Shown here: in pieces, positions 37,604 to 46,626 of the stretch
Layout: the number at the start of each line of letters is the position of its first letter
Numbering within the stretch: the first letter of the stretch is position 1
Origin: Belnapia moabensis DSM 16746
Lineage (GTDB): Bacteria; Pseudomonadota; Alphaproteobacteria; Acetobacterales; Acetobacteraceae
DNA length: 64,000 nucleotides
NCBI RefSeq assembly: GCF_000745835.1
Contig: NZ_JQKB01000017.1
Coordinates: forward strand, 1 to 64,000
Direction of reading: 5' to 3'
Program-made: the position numbers and the translations under genes
Notes under the pieces: generated by a model
What the model saw: the letters and a program-made list of their open reading frames with translations, nothing else
Databases searched by the model: none
What the model was told of the DNA's origin: nothing

Positions 37604-38679
37604 GCCGCCTCCCGCCGGATGAAGCCGCCGCCCAGCACCCGCTCGCCGTCATAGAGCACGCAGGCCTGGCCCGGCGCCGCGATGGCCGGCACCTCCGGGG
37701 TGACGCGCAGCACGCCCGCCGCTGCATCCCAGCGCGCCATGGCAGGCTGCGGCACCTCCCGCGCGCGAAGCTTCACCTGGCAGGCGATCGCACCCTCCGG
37801 CGGCGCACTCAACCAGTTCACCTCGGCGACGGCGACCTCGGTCTGCGGCAGTGCCGCCCTCGGCCCAACGACGACACGCCGCCGCCCTGCCTCCACCGCC
37901 GCGACATAGAGCGGCTGGTCCCCATCCCTTGAGGCCTGCCCGAGCCCACGCCCCTGCCCGACCGTATAGCGCGCGATCCCCGCATGCCGCCCGAGCACCC
38001 GCCCGTCGAGATGAACGATCTCGCCCTCCTCCGCCGCATCCGGCCGGAATTTGGCGACAATGTCGGAATACCGTCCCTCCGGCACGAAGCAGATATCCTG
38101 GCTGTCCGGCTTCTCGGCGACCGCGAGGCCGAGCCGCGCCGCCTCCGCCCTAACGGCCGCCTTGTCCGGCATCCCGCCGAGCGGGAAGCGGCAGAATTGC
38201 AGCTGGGCCCGCGTGGTGGCGAAAAGGAAGTAGCTCTGGTCCCGCGCCGGATCGGCGGCGCGGTGCAGCTCCGCCCCTGCCGCCCCCTCGACCCGCCGCG
38301 CGTAATGCCCGGTCGCCAGCGCCTCCGCCCCCAGGTCCCGCGCCAGCCCGACCAGATCCTCGAACTTCACCGTCTGGTTGCAGCGCACGCAGGGGATGGG
38401 CGTCTCGCCCCGTGCATAGCTGTCGGCGAAATCGCGCACAACGGCATCACGGAACCGGCTCTCCCGGTCCAGCACGTAATGTGGGATGTCGAGCGCATCC
38501 GCCACGCGCCGCGCATCATGGATGTCCTGCCCCGCGCAGCAGGCGCCCTTTCGGCTCGTCGCCGCCCCATGGTCGTAGAGCTGGAGCGTGGCGCCGATGA
38601 CCTCGTGCCCCTCCGCCTTCAGCAGCCCCGCGACGACGCTGCTGTCGACCCCGCCCGACATGGCGACAAGGATGCGCAT
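37600..38679 (-). CDS. mnmA: tRNA-specific 2-thiouridylase
   Basis: This 359-residue enzyme makes 2-thiouridine at the wobble position of tRNA Lys, Glu and Gln. The PP-loop SGGVDSS is at 8-14. The two catalytic Cys are Cys97 (in PIPCVRC) and Cys197 (in SQDICF). C-terminal beta domains follow and end in the phrase [16 protein letters not shown]. Start ATG 38679 shares a base with the tenA stop. It receives sulfur from IscS, whose gene is in the same operon, so its place is functional. Confidence 0.97.
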   Translation of the reverse strand: MRILVAMSGGVDSSVVAGLLKAEGHEVIGATLQLYDHGAATSRKGACCAGQDIHDARRVADALDIPHYVLDRESRFRDAVVRDFADSYARGETPIPCVRCNQTVKFEDLVGLARDLGAEALATGHYARRVEGAAGAELHRAADPARDQSYFLFATTRAQLQFCRFPLGGMPDKAAVRAEAARLGLAVAEKPDSQDICFVPEGRYSDIVAKFRPDAAEEGEIVHLDGRVLGRHAGIARYTVGQGRGLGQASRDGDQPLYVAAVEAGRRRVVVGPRAALPQTEVAVAEVNWLSAPPEGAIACQVKLRAREVPQPAMARWDAAAGVLRVTPEVPAIAAPGQACVLYDGERVLGGGFIRREAA

Positions 38680-39374
38680 CAGGCCGCGTCCAGCCCCTGC
38701 TGCCAGAACCGCGCCTCCAGCCGCGCCGCCTCGGCGAAGGTCGCCGAGAGGATGGGGAAACGCGCCCCGCCGCCATGGCTCTCGCCGAGCGCGTCGATGC
38801 GCAGCGCCGCCGCCCGCGCCATCGCCTGGTAGTCCGGCGCGGCATAGGCATCGATCCAGCTCTGGTAGGGGTTCCCCTCCCGCCGCCGCTGCGGGTCGGC
38901 GAGGATGCGCAGCGCCACCTCCCCATACCCCACCGTGCAGGGTGCCAGCGCCACCTCGAGGTCGAGAATATCCCCCGCCAGTCCGCGATCGATGACGTAG
39001 CGCGTGTAGCTCACCGTCTCGGCGCTTTCGGGCGTACCGAGGACCTCGGCCTCCGACAGCCCCCACTCGGCGCAGTAGCCGAGATGCAGCTGCGTCTCCG
39101 CGAGGATGGCAGCGATGCCGGCGGTCTTGTCCCGCATCGCCTGGATGCTCTCGGCCTTGAAGACCGCCAGCGCCTTGGCCCGCGCGAAATGGATGAGGAA
39201 GAGGTAGTCCTGGATCAGGTAGCGCCTGAACGCCGCCAGCGGCAGCGTCCCATCCGAGATCCCCTGGACGAAGGGATGCCAGGTATAGGCTGTCCAATCG
39301 CCCGCGCAGGCCTCCCGCAGCCGCTGGAACAGCCCGCCTTCCGCGCCGAAATCAGCCCAGGGAGTATCAGCCAC
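38679..39374 (-). CDS. tenA: TenA-family thiaminase II
   Basis: This 231-residue helical protein belongs to the TenA family, which salvages aminopyrimidine thiamine precursors. Segments [28 protein letters not shown] and the catalytic Cys146 in [11 protein letters not shown] match the family. The C-terminal Glu region ([18 protein letters not shown]) is typical. It overlaps fdx by eight bases and mnmA by one. No TPP riboswitch or other thiamine gene is nearby, so its presence in a sulfur-transfer operon is unusual. Confidence 0.92.
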   Translation of the reverse strand: MADTPWADFGAEGGLFQRLREACAGDWTAYTWHPFVQGISDGTLPLAAFRRYLIQDYLFLIHFARAKALAVFKAESIQAMRDKTAGIAAILAETQLHLGYCAEWGLSEAEVLGTPESAETVSYTRYVIDRGLAGDILDLEVALAPCTVGYGEVALRILADPQRRREGNPYQSWIDAYAAPDYQAMARAAALRIDALGESHGGGARFPILSATFAEAARLEARFWQQGLDAA

Positions 39375-39696
39375 CGGCGTTCCGCGTGCCGGAGGGCAGC
39401 TTCACCACCAGCCCGTCCAGCGCCTCGGTCATGATGATCTGGCAGCCGAGCCGGCTCGTCTCCTGCAGGTCGAAGGCGAGGTCGAGCATGTCCTCCTCGT
39501 CCTCAGTCGGCTCGGCGAGCCTCTTGAACCAACCCCCATCGACGATGACATGGCAGGTCGAGCAGGCGAGCGAACCCTCGCAGGCGCCCTCGATATCGAC
39601 GCCGTGCTTGTGCGCGATCTCCAGCACCGAGAGGCCGAGCGGTGCATCGACCTCCCGCCTGGTGCCGTCCCGCTCGACGAAGGTCATCTTCGGCAT
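39367..39696 (-). CDS. fdx: 2Fe-2S ferredoxin (isc type)
   Basis: This 109-residue adrenodoxin-type ferredoxin has its cluster ligands at Cys39, Cys45, Cys48 ([10 protein letters not shown]) and Cys85. The acidic patch [12 protein letters not shown] is characteristic of isc ferredoxins. It supplies electrons for cluster assembly on the scaffold with IscS. It begins two bases after iscS. IscU, IscA and the HscBA chaperones are absent from this operon. Confidence 0.96.
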   Translation of the reverse strand: MPKMTFVERDGTRREVDAPLGLSVLEIAHKHGVDIEGACEGSLACSTCHVIVDGGWFKRLAEPTEDEEDMLDLAFDLQETSRLGCQIIMTEALDGLVVKLPSGTRNAGG

Positions 39697-39697
39697 T

Positions 39698-40873
39698 CTA
39701 CCTGCTCGCTCCCAAAACGGCCGTCCGCCAGCCCGCGGCAAGGGATGCCGCGGCCCGGTCCACATCCGCGGGCGAGGTAAAGCGGCCGATCCCGATCCGC
39801 AAGGTGGCGCGTGCCTCATCCTCGGGAATCCCGAGCGCCCGCAGCACATAGGAAGGCTCGACCGCCGCCGAGGAACAGGCCGAGCCGGTCGAGACGCATA
39901 CTTCCGGCGCCGCCGCCATCAGCGCCTGCGCATCGACCCCGCCGGGGAAGGTGATGTTGAGGTTGCCCGCCACCCGCCGCTCCGGATGCCCGTTCACCCG
40001 CACCTCCGGCACCTCCGCCCGCAACGCAGCGAGGAAGCGGTCCCGCTGGCCGGCGATCCGCCCGGCATCCAGCATCGCCTCGATCCCTGCCACCCGCGCC
40101 GCCTCGCCGAGCCCGACCACCAGCGGCGCCGGCAGGGTCCCCGAGCGCAGCCCCCGCTCCTGCCCACCACCCGAGAAGAGCGGTGCGAGGCGCACACGCG
40201 GCCGCCGCCGCACATAAAGCGCCCCGATACCCTTCGGCCCATAAATCTTGTGCCCGGAGATCGAGAGCAGATCGGCCTGGATATCCGCCACGTCGAGCGG
40301 GATGCGCCCCACGCCCTGCGCCGCATCGGTATGGAACAAGGCGCCGGCCGCCTTCACGACGGCCCCGATCGCCTCGAGGTCCTGCACCACCCCGATCTCA
40401 TTGTTCACCGCCATGACGGAGACGAGCAGCGTCCGCCCATCCACCGCCTCGCGCAGCAGGTCGAGATCGACCAGCCCGTCCGCCCCGACCGGCAGCACCA
40501 CCGGCTCGAAGCCTTCCTCGGCCAGGTCCCGCACGCTCTCCAGCACGCATTTATGCTCGGTCGCCAGCGTCACGACCCGCCGCCGCTCGTCGCCCTGGCT
40601 GCGAGCGAAGCGTGCCGCCCCCTTGATGGCGATGTTGTTTGCCTCCGTTGCCCCGGAGGTCAGCACGATCTCCCGCGCCTCCGCCCCGATCAGCCCGGCG
40701 ACCTCCGCCCGCGCCGCCTCGACGGCCTCCTCCGCCGCCCGCCCCATGGCGTGCTCGACGCTATGGGGGTTGGCGAAATTCTCCTCCCACCAGGGCCGCA
40801 TGGCGGCCAGCACCCGCGGGTCGAGCGGCGTGGTGGCATGGTTGTCGAGATAGACGGGGCGGTTCGGCAGCAT
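39698..40873 (-). CDS. iscS: Cysteine desulfurase IscS
   Basis: This 391-residue PLP enzyme takes sulfur from cysteine and passes it on as persulfide. The PLP Lys is Lys209 in [12 protein letters not shown]; the catalytic Cys is Cys333 in TGSACSS. The His after ATEHK and the phrase [10 protein letters not shown] are typical of the IscS type. The start ATG 40873 has AGGGG upstream; an upstream start at 40933 is not conserved. It follows a second, different cysteine desulfurase in the same operon. Confidence 0.95.
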   Translation of the reverse strand: MLPNRPVYLDNHATTPLDPRVLAAMRPWWEENFANPHSVEHAMGRAAEEAVEAARAEVAGLIGAEAREIVLTSGATEANNIAIKGAARFARSQGDERRRVVTLATEHKCVLESVRDLAEEGFEPVVLPVGADGLVDLDLLREAVDGRTLLVSVMAVNNEIGVVQDLEAIGAVVKAAGALFHTDAAQGVGRIPLDVADIQADLLSISGHKIYGPKGIGALYVRRRPRVRLAPLFSGGGQERGLRSGTLPAPLVVGLGEAARVAGIEAMLDAGRIAGQRDRFLAALRAEVPEVRVNGHPERRVAGNLNITFPGGVDAQALMAAAPEVCVSTGSACSSAAVEPSYVLRALGIPEDEARATLRIGIGRFTSPADVDRAAASLAAGWRTAVLGASR

Positions 40874-40890
40874 CCCCTGATGGTGGCCCC

Positions 40891-41967
40891 TCAGGCCGCG
40901 CTTTTGGAGAGGCGCGCACGCATGGCAGCCCATGCCACGAGGAAGCGCTCCGCCGCATCCTCCGGTGCATTCCAGGGCAGCGAGATACGGATGCCGCAGC
41001 CCGCCATTGCGCCGAGCCCCATCGCCGCCAGCACCGGGCTCCTTGCCACCTTCCCCGAGGAACAGGCCGCCCCCGCCGAAACCCGGACACCCGCCAGGTC
41101 GAGCGCGATCACCTGCGTCTCCGCCGCGACGCCGGGCAGGATGATGCAGCTGGTATTCGGCAGCCTCGGCGCCCCCGCCCCGGCGATCACCGCCTCGCCC
41201 GCCACCCCCGCCTCGATCCTGTCCCTGAGCGCCGCCAGCCGCCCGGCCTCGCCGGGGTCCGCCACCGCCGCCGCCATCCCGGCGATGGCCGGCAGCGGCT
41301 CCGTCCCGCCGCGTCGGCCGCGCTCCTGCCCGCCGCCCGCGATCAACGCCGGCAGCTCGAGCCCCGCCCGCAGCAGCAGCGCCCCCGCCCCCGGCGGCCC
41401 GCCGAGCTTGTGGCCAGAGATCGCCCAGCTATCCACCCCCTCGGGCAGTGGGATGCGCCCCGCCGCCTGCACCGCATCCATGTGCAGCAGCGCCCCATGC
41501 ACCCGGCAAAGCGCCGCCGCCTCGGCGATGGGATGGATCACCCCCGTCTCGTTGTTCGCCGCCATCAGGCAGACCAGCGCCGGCGGCCCTTCGGCCAGCA
41601 TCCGCTCCAAAGCACCGAGATCGACGCGCCCGTCGCCGAGCACCGGCACCACCTCCGCCCCCGGCCCGGCCGCCGCCAGCACCGCCGGATGCTCCGTCGC
41701 CCCCACCAGCACCCGGCGCCCGCGCCCGAGGCCGTGGATGGCCAGCGCATTCGCCTCCGTCCCACCGCCGGTGAAGACCACATCCCCCGACCGCGCCCCG
41801 AACCGCGCCGCGACCGCCTCCCGCGCCTCCTCCAGCCGTCGCCGCGCCGCCCGCCCCATCCCATGCACGGCGGAGGGATTCCCCCCCGCATCCAGCGCCG
41901 CGATCACCGCTGCCCGCGCCGCCGGCCGCAAGGGCTCGGTCGCATTCGCATCCAGATAGAGCGTCAT
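40891..41967 (-). CDS. Cysteine desulfurase, second paralogue (NifS-like)
   Basis: This 358-residue PLP enzyme has PLP Lys187 in AISGHKLGGPPG and catalytic Cys302 in AGAACSSGKV. It is shorter than the IscS type and has the ACSSGKVxxSxVLxAMG loop of NifS-like group I enzymes. It starts at ATG 41967, overlapping iscR (ATGA), and ends 18 bases before iscS. Tandem desulfurase genes behind iscR could feed different acceptors (scaffold, MnmA or others). No nitrogenase genes are present. Confidence 0.93.
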   Translation of the reverse strand: MTLYLDANATEPLRPAARAAVIAALDAGGNPSAVHGMGRAARRRLEEAREAVAARFGARSGDVVFTGGGTEANALAIHGLGRGRRVLVGATEHPAVLAAAGPGAEVVPVLGDGRVDLGALERMLAEGPPALVCLMAANNETGVIHPIAEAAALCRVHGALLHMDAVQAAGRIPLPEGVDSWAISGHKLGGPPGAGALLLRAGLELPALIAGGGQERGRRGGTEPLPAIAGMAAAVADPGEAGRLAALRDRIEAGVAGEAVIAGAGAPRLPNTSCIILPGVAAETQVIALDLAGVRVSAGAACSSGKVARSPVLAAMGLGAMAGCGIRISLPWNAPEDAAERFLVAWAAMRARLSKSAA

Positions 41968-42449
41968 TCCGCCGCCGCCTGCAGCCTCGGCGCATTCGCC
42001 CGCCCGGCGATCCGCCCGGCGATGATGTCCGCCAGAGTCACATGGGCGAGGAAGAGCCGGATCTGCTCGCCGAGCTCCTGCCACAGGTCATGCGTCAGGC
42101 ATTTCTGCCCAGCCAGGCAGCCGGGCGAACCTTCGTCACAGCGCGTCGCCCGCAGCGGCTCATCCACCGCATCGACGATGGCCGCGACGGCGATCTCCTC
42201 CGGCGGCCGGGCCAGCCGGTATCCACCCCCCGGTCCACGCGCCGACGCAACAAGGCCAGCCCGGCGCAGATGACCGAACAATTGTTCGAGATAAGCCACC
42301 GAGAGGAGTTGCGCGGCGGCAATGTCTGCCAACGAGACCGGCCGCGGCGCTGGATTCGCAAGCCTTCCAGTGGCTTCGCACCCTCCTTGTCGGGCCGCGA
42401 GCTCGACCATGGCCATCACCGCATAGCGACCACGGGTAGAAAGTCGCAT
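41964..42449 (-). CDS. iscR: Iron-sulfur cluster regulator IscR
   Basis: This 161-residue Rrf2-family regulator has a winged helix (about 1-80). Its 2Fe-2S ligands are Cys104, Cys111 and Cys117 with His120 (C-x6-C-x5-C-x2-H), close to the E. coli Cys92/98/104-His107 arrangement. Residues 24-38 carry a short insertion relative to E. coli. It probably represses this operon when cluster supply is sufficient. A clear IscR box was not found in the 400-base upstream region. Confidence 0.95.
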   Translation of the reverse strand: MRLSTRGRYAVMAMVELAARQGGCEATGRLANPAPRPVSLADIAAAQLLSVAYLEQLFGHLRRAGLVASARGPGGGYRLARPPEEIAVAAIVDAVDEPLRATRCDEGSPGCLAGQKCLTHDLWQELGEQIRLFLAHVTLADIIAGRIAGRANAPRLQAAAE

Positions 42450-42857
42450 GCCTCAATCCCCTGTTTGCAGGCGCCCAGTCAGGAGATGGTTCCACCTCGT
42501 TCCATGAACACGGGGACCATGCCTTGAATTCGTTATGAAAGTCGGGGTCAGGTGCCTATATTCCCGTCACCCCTGGTCCGGGAGACTGCCAGGGGGTTGC
42601 CGATCCATGAACTGGAGACATAGCTGCTGCGATGAAACACGTCCCCTCCGGGAGCATCGCATCGATCAGGCTATTTTGTCCGACCAGCCAGGTCAACCAA
42701 GGGGCCAGGCGGGACATGGACGGTAACTGGCCTGGTCAGGCCAGCAAGGACTTCCCCACCAAGCGTCCATGCGCGCTTGGCCTGTCGGCGGGTCGGGAAA
42801 ATCCCCCGTCGGCAGCCCAGACGCGCAGGGCACAACCGGAATTGGACCCACGGGACG
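42450..42857. other. Intergenic region between iscR and the hydrolase gene
   Basis: This 408-base stretch contains no convincing gene. It must hold the iscR promoter (minus) and the hydrolase promoter (plus). Two inverted repeats are visible: CCCCTGG/CCAGGGG at 42570-42595 and an 18-base palindrome at 42727-42744. No known RNA motif was recognised. Confidence 0.5.
42727..42744. promoter_or_regulatory. Palindrome upstream of the hydrolase gene
   Basis: Seven-base arms CTGGCCT and AGGCCAG flank GGTC, about 115 bases upstream of the hydrolase start. It could be an operator or a transcript hairpin. The role is unknown. Confidence 0.35.
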
Positions 42858-43526
42858 ATGCCTGAGGTCATGTTCGCCGGCCCAGACGGCCGGCTCGAAG
42901 GCCGCTACCACCACTCGAAGCAGCCCAACGCGCCCGTCGCGCTGCTCCTGCACCCGCACCCGCTGCATGGCGGGACGATGAACAACCGGGTGATCTACGC
43001 GCTCTACCAGCGCTTCCAGGCCATGGGCTTCTCGACTCTGCGCTTCAACTTCCGCGGGGTCGGCCGCAGCCAGGGCAGGTATGACGGCGGCATCGGCGAG
43101 ATCTCCGACGCCGCTTCCGCGCTCGACTTCCTCCAGGCGGTGAACCCGAACTCGCACAGCCTCTGGGTCGCCGGCTACTCCTTCGGCGCCTATGTCGGCA
43201 TGCAGCTGCTGATGCGCCGGCCGGAGATGGGCGGCTTCGTCTCCATAAGCGCGCCCGCCAGCCACTACGACTTCGGCTTCCTCGCCCCCTGCCCGTGCAA
43301 CGGCCTCATCCTGCACGGCGCGGCGGACGAGCTGGTGCCGGAGTCCTCGGTGAAGAAGCTGGTCGACAAGCTGAACACCCAGCGCGGCATCACCATCGAC
43401 TACCGCGTGATGCCCGGCGCCGGCCATGTCTTCACCCCCGAGGAGACCGAGCGGGTGGTCGACATGTCGGAAGACCATGTGAACAGCCGGATGAACCGCA
43501 GCCGGATGGCGCTCGCCGCCGACTGA
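42858..43526 (+). CDS. Alpha/beta hydrolase
   Basis: This 222-residue hydrolase has the nucleophile elbow GYSFGAY (Ser in the centre), the oxyanion region LLLHPHPLHGGTMNNRV, the acid residue in HGAADELVPE and the catalytic His in GAGHVF. Length and motifs fit the family of conserved esterase-like proteins often annotated with CocE/dienelactone relatives. The start ATG 42858 has GGGACG upstream. It is followed by a Bug receptor 74 bases later. Its substrate is unknown. Confidence 0.88.
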   Translation: MPEVMFAGPDGRLEGRYHHSKQPNAPVALLLHPHPLHGGTMNNRVIYALYQRFQAMGFSTLRFNFRGVGRSQGRYDGGIGEISDAASALDFLQAVNPNSHSLWVAGYSFGAYVGMQLLMRRPEMGGFVSISAPASHYDFGFLAPCPCNGLILHGAADELVPESSVKKLVDKLNTQRGITIDYRVMPGAGHVFTPEETERVVDMSEDHVNSRMNRSRMALAAD

Positions 43527-43600
43527 CCGGCGTATCGACGGTTGCAGGACCGAGGGCCGGCGGGGACACTCGCCGGCCTTCGCCAATTCGGGGAACACCG

Positions 43601-44554
43601 ATGCTGCAACGCCGTCACCTCCTGGCCGCCCCGACCCTGCTCCTCGCCCGCCCGGCCCGGGCCGCCGACTGGCCTGACCGTCCGCTCGCCATGATCGTCG
43701 CCTTCGCCCCCGGCGGCGGCACCGATGCCGCGGCCCGCACCATCGCCCGCTTCCTCGAGCGTGACCTCGGCCAGCCCGTCGTCGTCAACAACCGCCCCGG
43801 CGCCGGCGGCGAGATCGGCTTCGGCGAGCTGGCGCGGGCGAAGCCGGATGGCCTCACCATCGGCTTCATCAACACCCCCCACATCGTCACCCTGCCGATC
43901 GAGCGCCGCACCCGGTTCCGGCTGGAGGACTTCACCCCCATCGCCAACATCGTGGACGACCCGGGCGCCTTCTACGTCCTGACCGACAGCCCCTACCGCA
44001 GCCTCGCCGACCTCATCGCCGCCGCCCGCGCCCGGCCCGAGACCATCAGCTACGGCAGCACCGGCATCGGCTCCGACGACCACCTGGCCGTCCTCGCCTT
44101 CGAGCGCCAGGCCGGCATCCGCCTGCTCCACATCCCCTATGCCGGCAGCGCCCAGGTGAAGCAGGCGCTGATCGGCAAGACCATCGAGCTCGCCTCGATG
44201 AATGTCGCCGAGGGCGTGCAGGAAAGCCGCCAGGGCCTGCTCCGCATGCTGGCCCAGATGGGCGAGCGCCGCACCGAGGTGGCGCCCGAGATCCCGACCT
44301 TCCGCGAGGCCGGCTTCGATGTGGTCGAGGGCTCGATGCGCGGCCTCGCCGCCCCCGCCGGCCTGCCGCCCGCCGTGCTGCAGCGCCTGTCCCTCGCGGT
44401 GGACCGCGTGGTGCAGGACCCGGAATTCCAGATGAGCGCCATTCAGCAGGCCCTGCCGCTCCGCTTCCTCGGCCCGGAAGCCTACCTCGCCGAACTCACC
44501 GCGCTCCGCGCCAGGTACCAGGCCCTCTGGTCCACCCATCCCTGGCGGGAGTAG
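43601..44554 (+). CDS. Tripartite tricarboxylate transporter receptor (Bug family), second
   Basis: This 317-residue receptor has a signal peptide (RRHLLAAPTLLLARPARA) and the Bug phrases MIVAFAPGGGTDAAARTIARFL, NRPGAGGEIGFGELARA, IPYAGSAQVKQALIGKTIE and [26 protein letters not shown]. No permease genes are adjacent, so it is an orphan. It is clearly different in sequence from the receptor at 22159-23142. Ligand unknown. Confidence 0.9.
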   Translation: MLQRRHLLAAPTLLLARPARAADWPDRPLAMIVAFAPGGGTDAAARTIARFLERDLGQPVVVNNRPGAGGEIGFGELARAKPDGLTIGFINTPHIVTLPIERRTRFRLEDFTPIANIVDDPGAFYVLTDSPYRSLADLIAAARARPETISYGSTGIGSDDHLAVLAFERQAGIRLLHIPYAGSAQVKQALIGKTIELASMNVAEGVQESRQGLLRMLAQMGERRTEVAPEIPTFREAGFDVVEGSMRGLAAPAGLPPAVLQRLSLAVDRVVQDPEFQMSAIQQALPLRFLGPEAYLAELTALRARYQALWSTHPWRE

Positions 44555-44587
44555 CGGGGGAGGAGCCGCCCGCCCCTCCCCGCCCGC

Positions 44588-46357
44588 TCAGGCGAAGAGC
44601 AGGTCCGCCATCGCCGCGCTGCCGGTATCGGTGAAGGCGAAATCCGCCGCCCCGTTCCGGTTCAGCAGCGCCGTATCACGGGCCAGCTCGGTGCCGTTGT
44701 AGCTGATGCCGTCGACATGCAGGTTGCGGTCGGTCCCCGCGACACCGCCATAGGCATCGTTGAGGAAGGTGACCGTGACCTTGTGCGAGCCGGTGCTCCA
44801 GTCGCCCCGCACGGTGATGACGTCATCCTGCCCCGACGCATGGGAGGCGCTCGCGGTCAGCGTGCCGCCGATCTGCTTGCCATCGACCTTGACGGTGTAT
44901 TGCGCGCTGCCGTTCCAGGCATCCTGGCTGATCTTCAGCACCAGCGCGTCGCTGCCGCTGCCGACGGTCTTCACCATCCCGCCGGACGCCGCGCCGCCGG
45001 TATCGGTGAAGGCGAAATCCGCCGCGCCATTCTTGTTGAGGAAGGCCGTCCCCTGGGCGAGCGCCTTGCCGTTGTAGCTGACGCCATCGACATGCAGGTT
45101 GCGGTCGGCGCCGGCGCTGCCGCCCCAGGCATCGTTGAGGAAGGTGACGGTGACCTTGTGGTTGCCCGCGCTCCAGTCGCCCTTGATGGTGATGACGTCA
45201 TCCTGCCCCGACGCATGGGAGGCGCTCGCCGTCATCACGCCGCCGATCTGCTTGCCGTCGACCTTGACGGTGTATTGCGCGCTGCCGTTCCAGGCGTCCT
45301 GGCTGATCTTCAGCAGCAGCGCGTCGCTGCCGCTGCCGACGGTCTTCACCACCCCGCCGCCGGGCGCCGGCCCGGGTGTCGGCACCGGCGCCGGCGAAGA
45401 GGATGTCAGCCAGTCGAAGCGCTTGGCGAAATCGCTCTGCCAAGCAGCCCGGTCCTCGTAGACCGTCCGCGCCCCGCCGCTCTCGGCGAAGTTGAAGCCC
45501 TGGTCGGTGCGGTCCACCCAATACTGGTTGCCGGCCTTGCGGTACTCGCCGCCCCAGCTTTCGGCCGTCGGGTCGTCATTGTTGCTGGCGGTGTCGATCA
45601 GGTAGAGGATGGTGGCCGAGTCACCCATCTTCGTCAGGTTCAGGTCGCCCGACGTGCCGCGGATGTCGATCGTGTTCTGGTAGAACAGGTCGCCGAGCGC
45701 GCCATGCCCCTTCGCGTTGTTGGCGGCCCAGCTATTGCCGGTCGGATAGCGGTTGTCGGGAAGGGCATAGACCCCGAAATGCGTGCTGGCCTCGTCGATC
45801 CACCAGAGATCGCCTTTGCCAGCGAAATTCGTCTTGAGGTACTTGTGCGCGTTCGGCTCCTGTACCTGGCCGGCCACCGAGAGCAGACGGATGTTGTCCG
45901 CGATGTCCGGCGCGTCATACAGCGCCCGCGCCACGTCGCCGACCCCGCCCCAGGTGGCGACATAAAGGTCGGTGCCCGCCGCGGCGGCCTCGCGCGCCTC
46001 GCGCACGATGGCGCGGGAGGCGTCGGTCTGCGCCACGATGCCGCTCGCGCCCGCGACCGTCTTGGTGCCCTGGTAGGTGATGCCGTGCAGCTCGGCCGCC
46101 GTCTTGAAGCCGCTGCCATGCCGCGCGAGCTCGTCCTGGTTGGCGGCGTATTTGTCGATGACGTGGTGGATGAAGGACGCATCGTTCTTGCCGGGCTGCC
46201 AGCGCGAGACGCTGGAGGCGATGCCGACGATGTCGAATTTGTCCTGGTACATCAGCGCATGGACGAGGGATTGGACGTCGTCCTTGTCCCCGTCGATGTT
46301 GTTGATGCCGGTGATCATCTGCATGTCGGTCGAGATGAACAGCCTCGGGAGAGCCAT
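44588..46357 (-). CDS. DUF1593 nucleoside-hydrolase-like protein with two carbohydrate-binding-like modules
   Basis: This 589-residue protein has an N-terminal DUF1593 domain (about 1-330). Its opening RLFISTDMQMITGINNIDGDKDD resembles nucleoside hydrolases, with the acid cluster and later SVAGQVQEPNAHKYLKTNF. A Pro-rich linker (PVPTPGPAPGG) leads to two nearly identical 120-residue modules that resemble calcium-dependent CBM36/60 xylan-binding modules (LKISQDAWNGSAQYTVKVDG, then DRNLHVDG). The end MADLLFA resembles type I secretion tails, and no Sec signal is seen. The start at 46357 is chosen because the preceding 39 residues are Arg-rich and not conserved. It probably acts on a polysaccharide outside the cell. 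Confidence 0.75.
   Translation of the reverse strand: MALPRLFISTDMQMITGINNIDGDKDDVQSLVHALMYQDKFDIVGIASSVSRWQPGKNDASFIHHVIDKYAANQDELARHGSGFKTAAELHGITYQGTKTVAGASGIVAQTDASRAIVREAREAAAAGTDLYVATWGGVGDVARALYDAPDIADNIRLLSVAGQVQEPNAHKYLKTNFAGKGDLWWIDEASTHFGVYALPDNRYPTGNSWAANNAKGHGALGDLFYQNTIDIRGTSGDLNLTKMGDSATILYLIDTASNNDDPTAESWGGEYRKAGNQYWVDRTDQGFNFAESGGARTVYEDRAAWQSDFAKRFDWLTSSSPAPVPTPGPAPGGGVVKTVGSGSDALLLKISQDAWNGSAQYTVKVDGKQIGGVMTASASHASGQDDVITIKGDWSAGNHKVTVTFLNDAWGGSAGADRNLHVDGVSYNGKALAQGTAFLNKNGAADFAFTDTGGAASGGMVKTVGSGSDALVLKISQDAWNGSAQYTVKVDGKQIGGTLTASASHASGQDDVITVRGDWSTGSHKVTVTFLNDAYGGVAGTDRNLHVDGISYNGTELARDTALLNRNGAADFAFTDTGSAAMADLLFA
44615..45352. repeat. Tandem duplicated module DNA
   Basis: Two direct repeats of about 360 bases, roughly 44615-44977 and 44993-45352, encode the two C-terminal modules. 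About 20 of 120 residues differ between copies, while long stretches of DNA are identical, so the duplication is recent or maintained by conversion. Confidence 0.85.
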
Positions 46358-46486
46358 GGGACACTCTTGCCTTCTGCCTGCCGGCCCGTCCGACCCGGCC
46401 GCCATCCGGGTCGGACAGGGACAGGCCGCGGGGCGGCTCATGGAGGTCTGACTTCGCGATCGCGTGAGTCGCATGTCCTGTCTGTC

Positions 46487-46503
46487 ATTCGCGTTAAGCG
46501 AAT
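46487..46503. promoter_or_regulatory. Inverted repeat in the promoter region upstream of DUF1593
   Basis: Arms ATTCGC and GCGAAT flank GTTAA in an A/T-rich stretch (46485-46540) between the divergent DUF1593 gene and the glutathione transferase gene. The repeat may be an operator for either gene. Confidence 0.4.
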
Positions 46504-46626
46504 ATTAATGGGATAAAATATATTTACGGTTGATAGCACCGACAGGTTGGCACGGCCGCTCCGGCAAGCCCTGCCCATAGGGCCCCGCCTCGTCCAGACT
46601 GCGGCTGTCCAACCCGGAGGTCCGCG

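Noticed and set aside
37600-39297. A single long frame that joins mnmA to an upstream 200-codon extension.
   Set aside because: The upstream part is a different phase of tenA; MnmA starts at 38679 with the standard PP-loop opening.
42450-42857. Possible 4.5S or 6S-like RNA, because of a GGTCCGGGAG segment near 42575.
   Set aside because: The conserved SRP RNA core is absent, and the pairing is limited to a seven-base stem.
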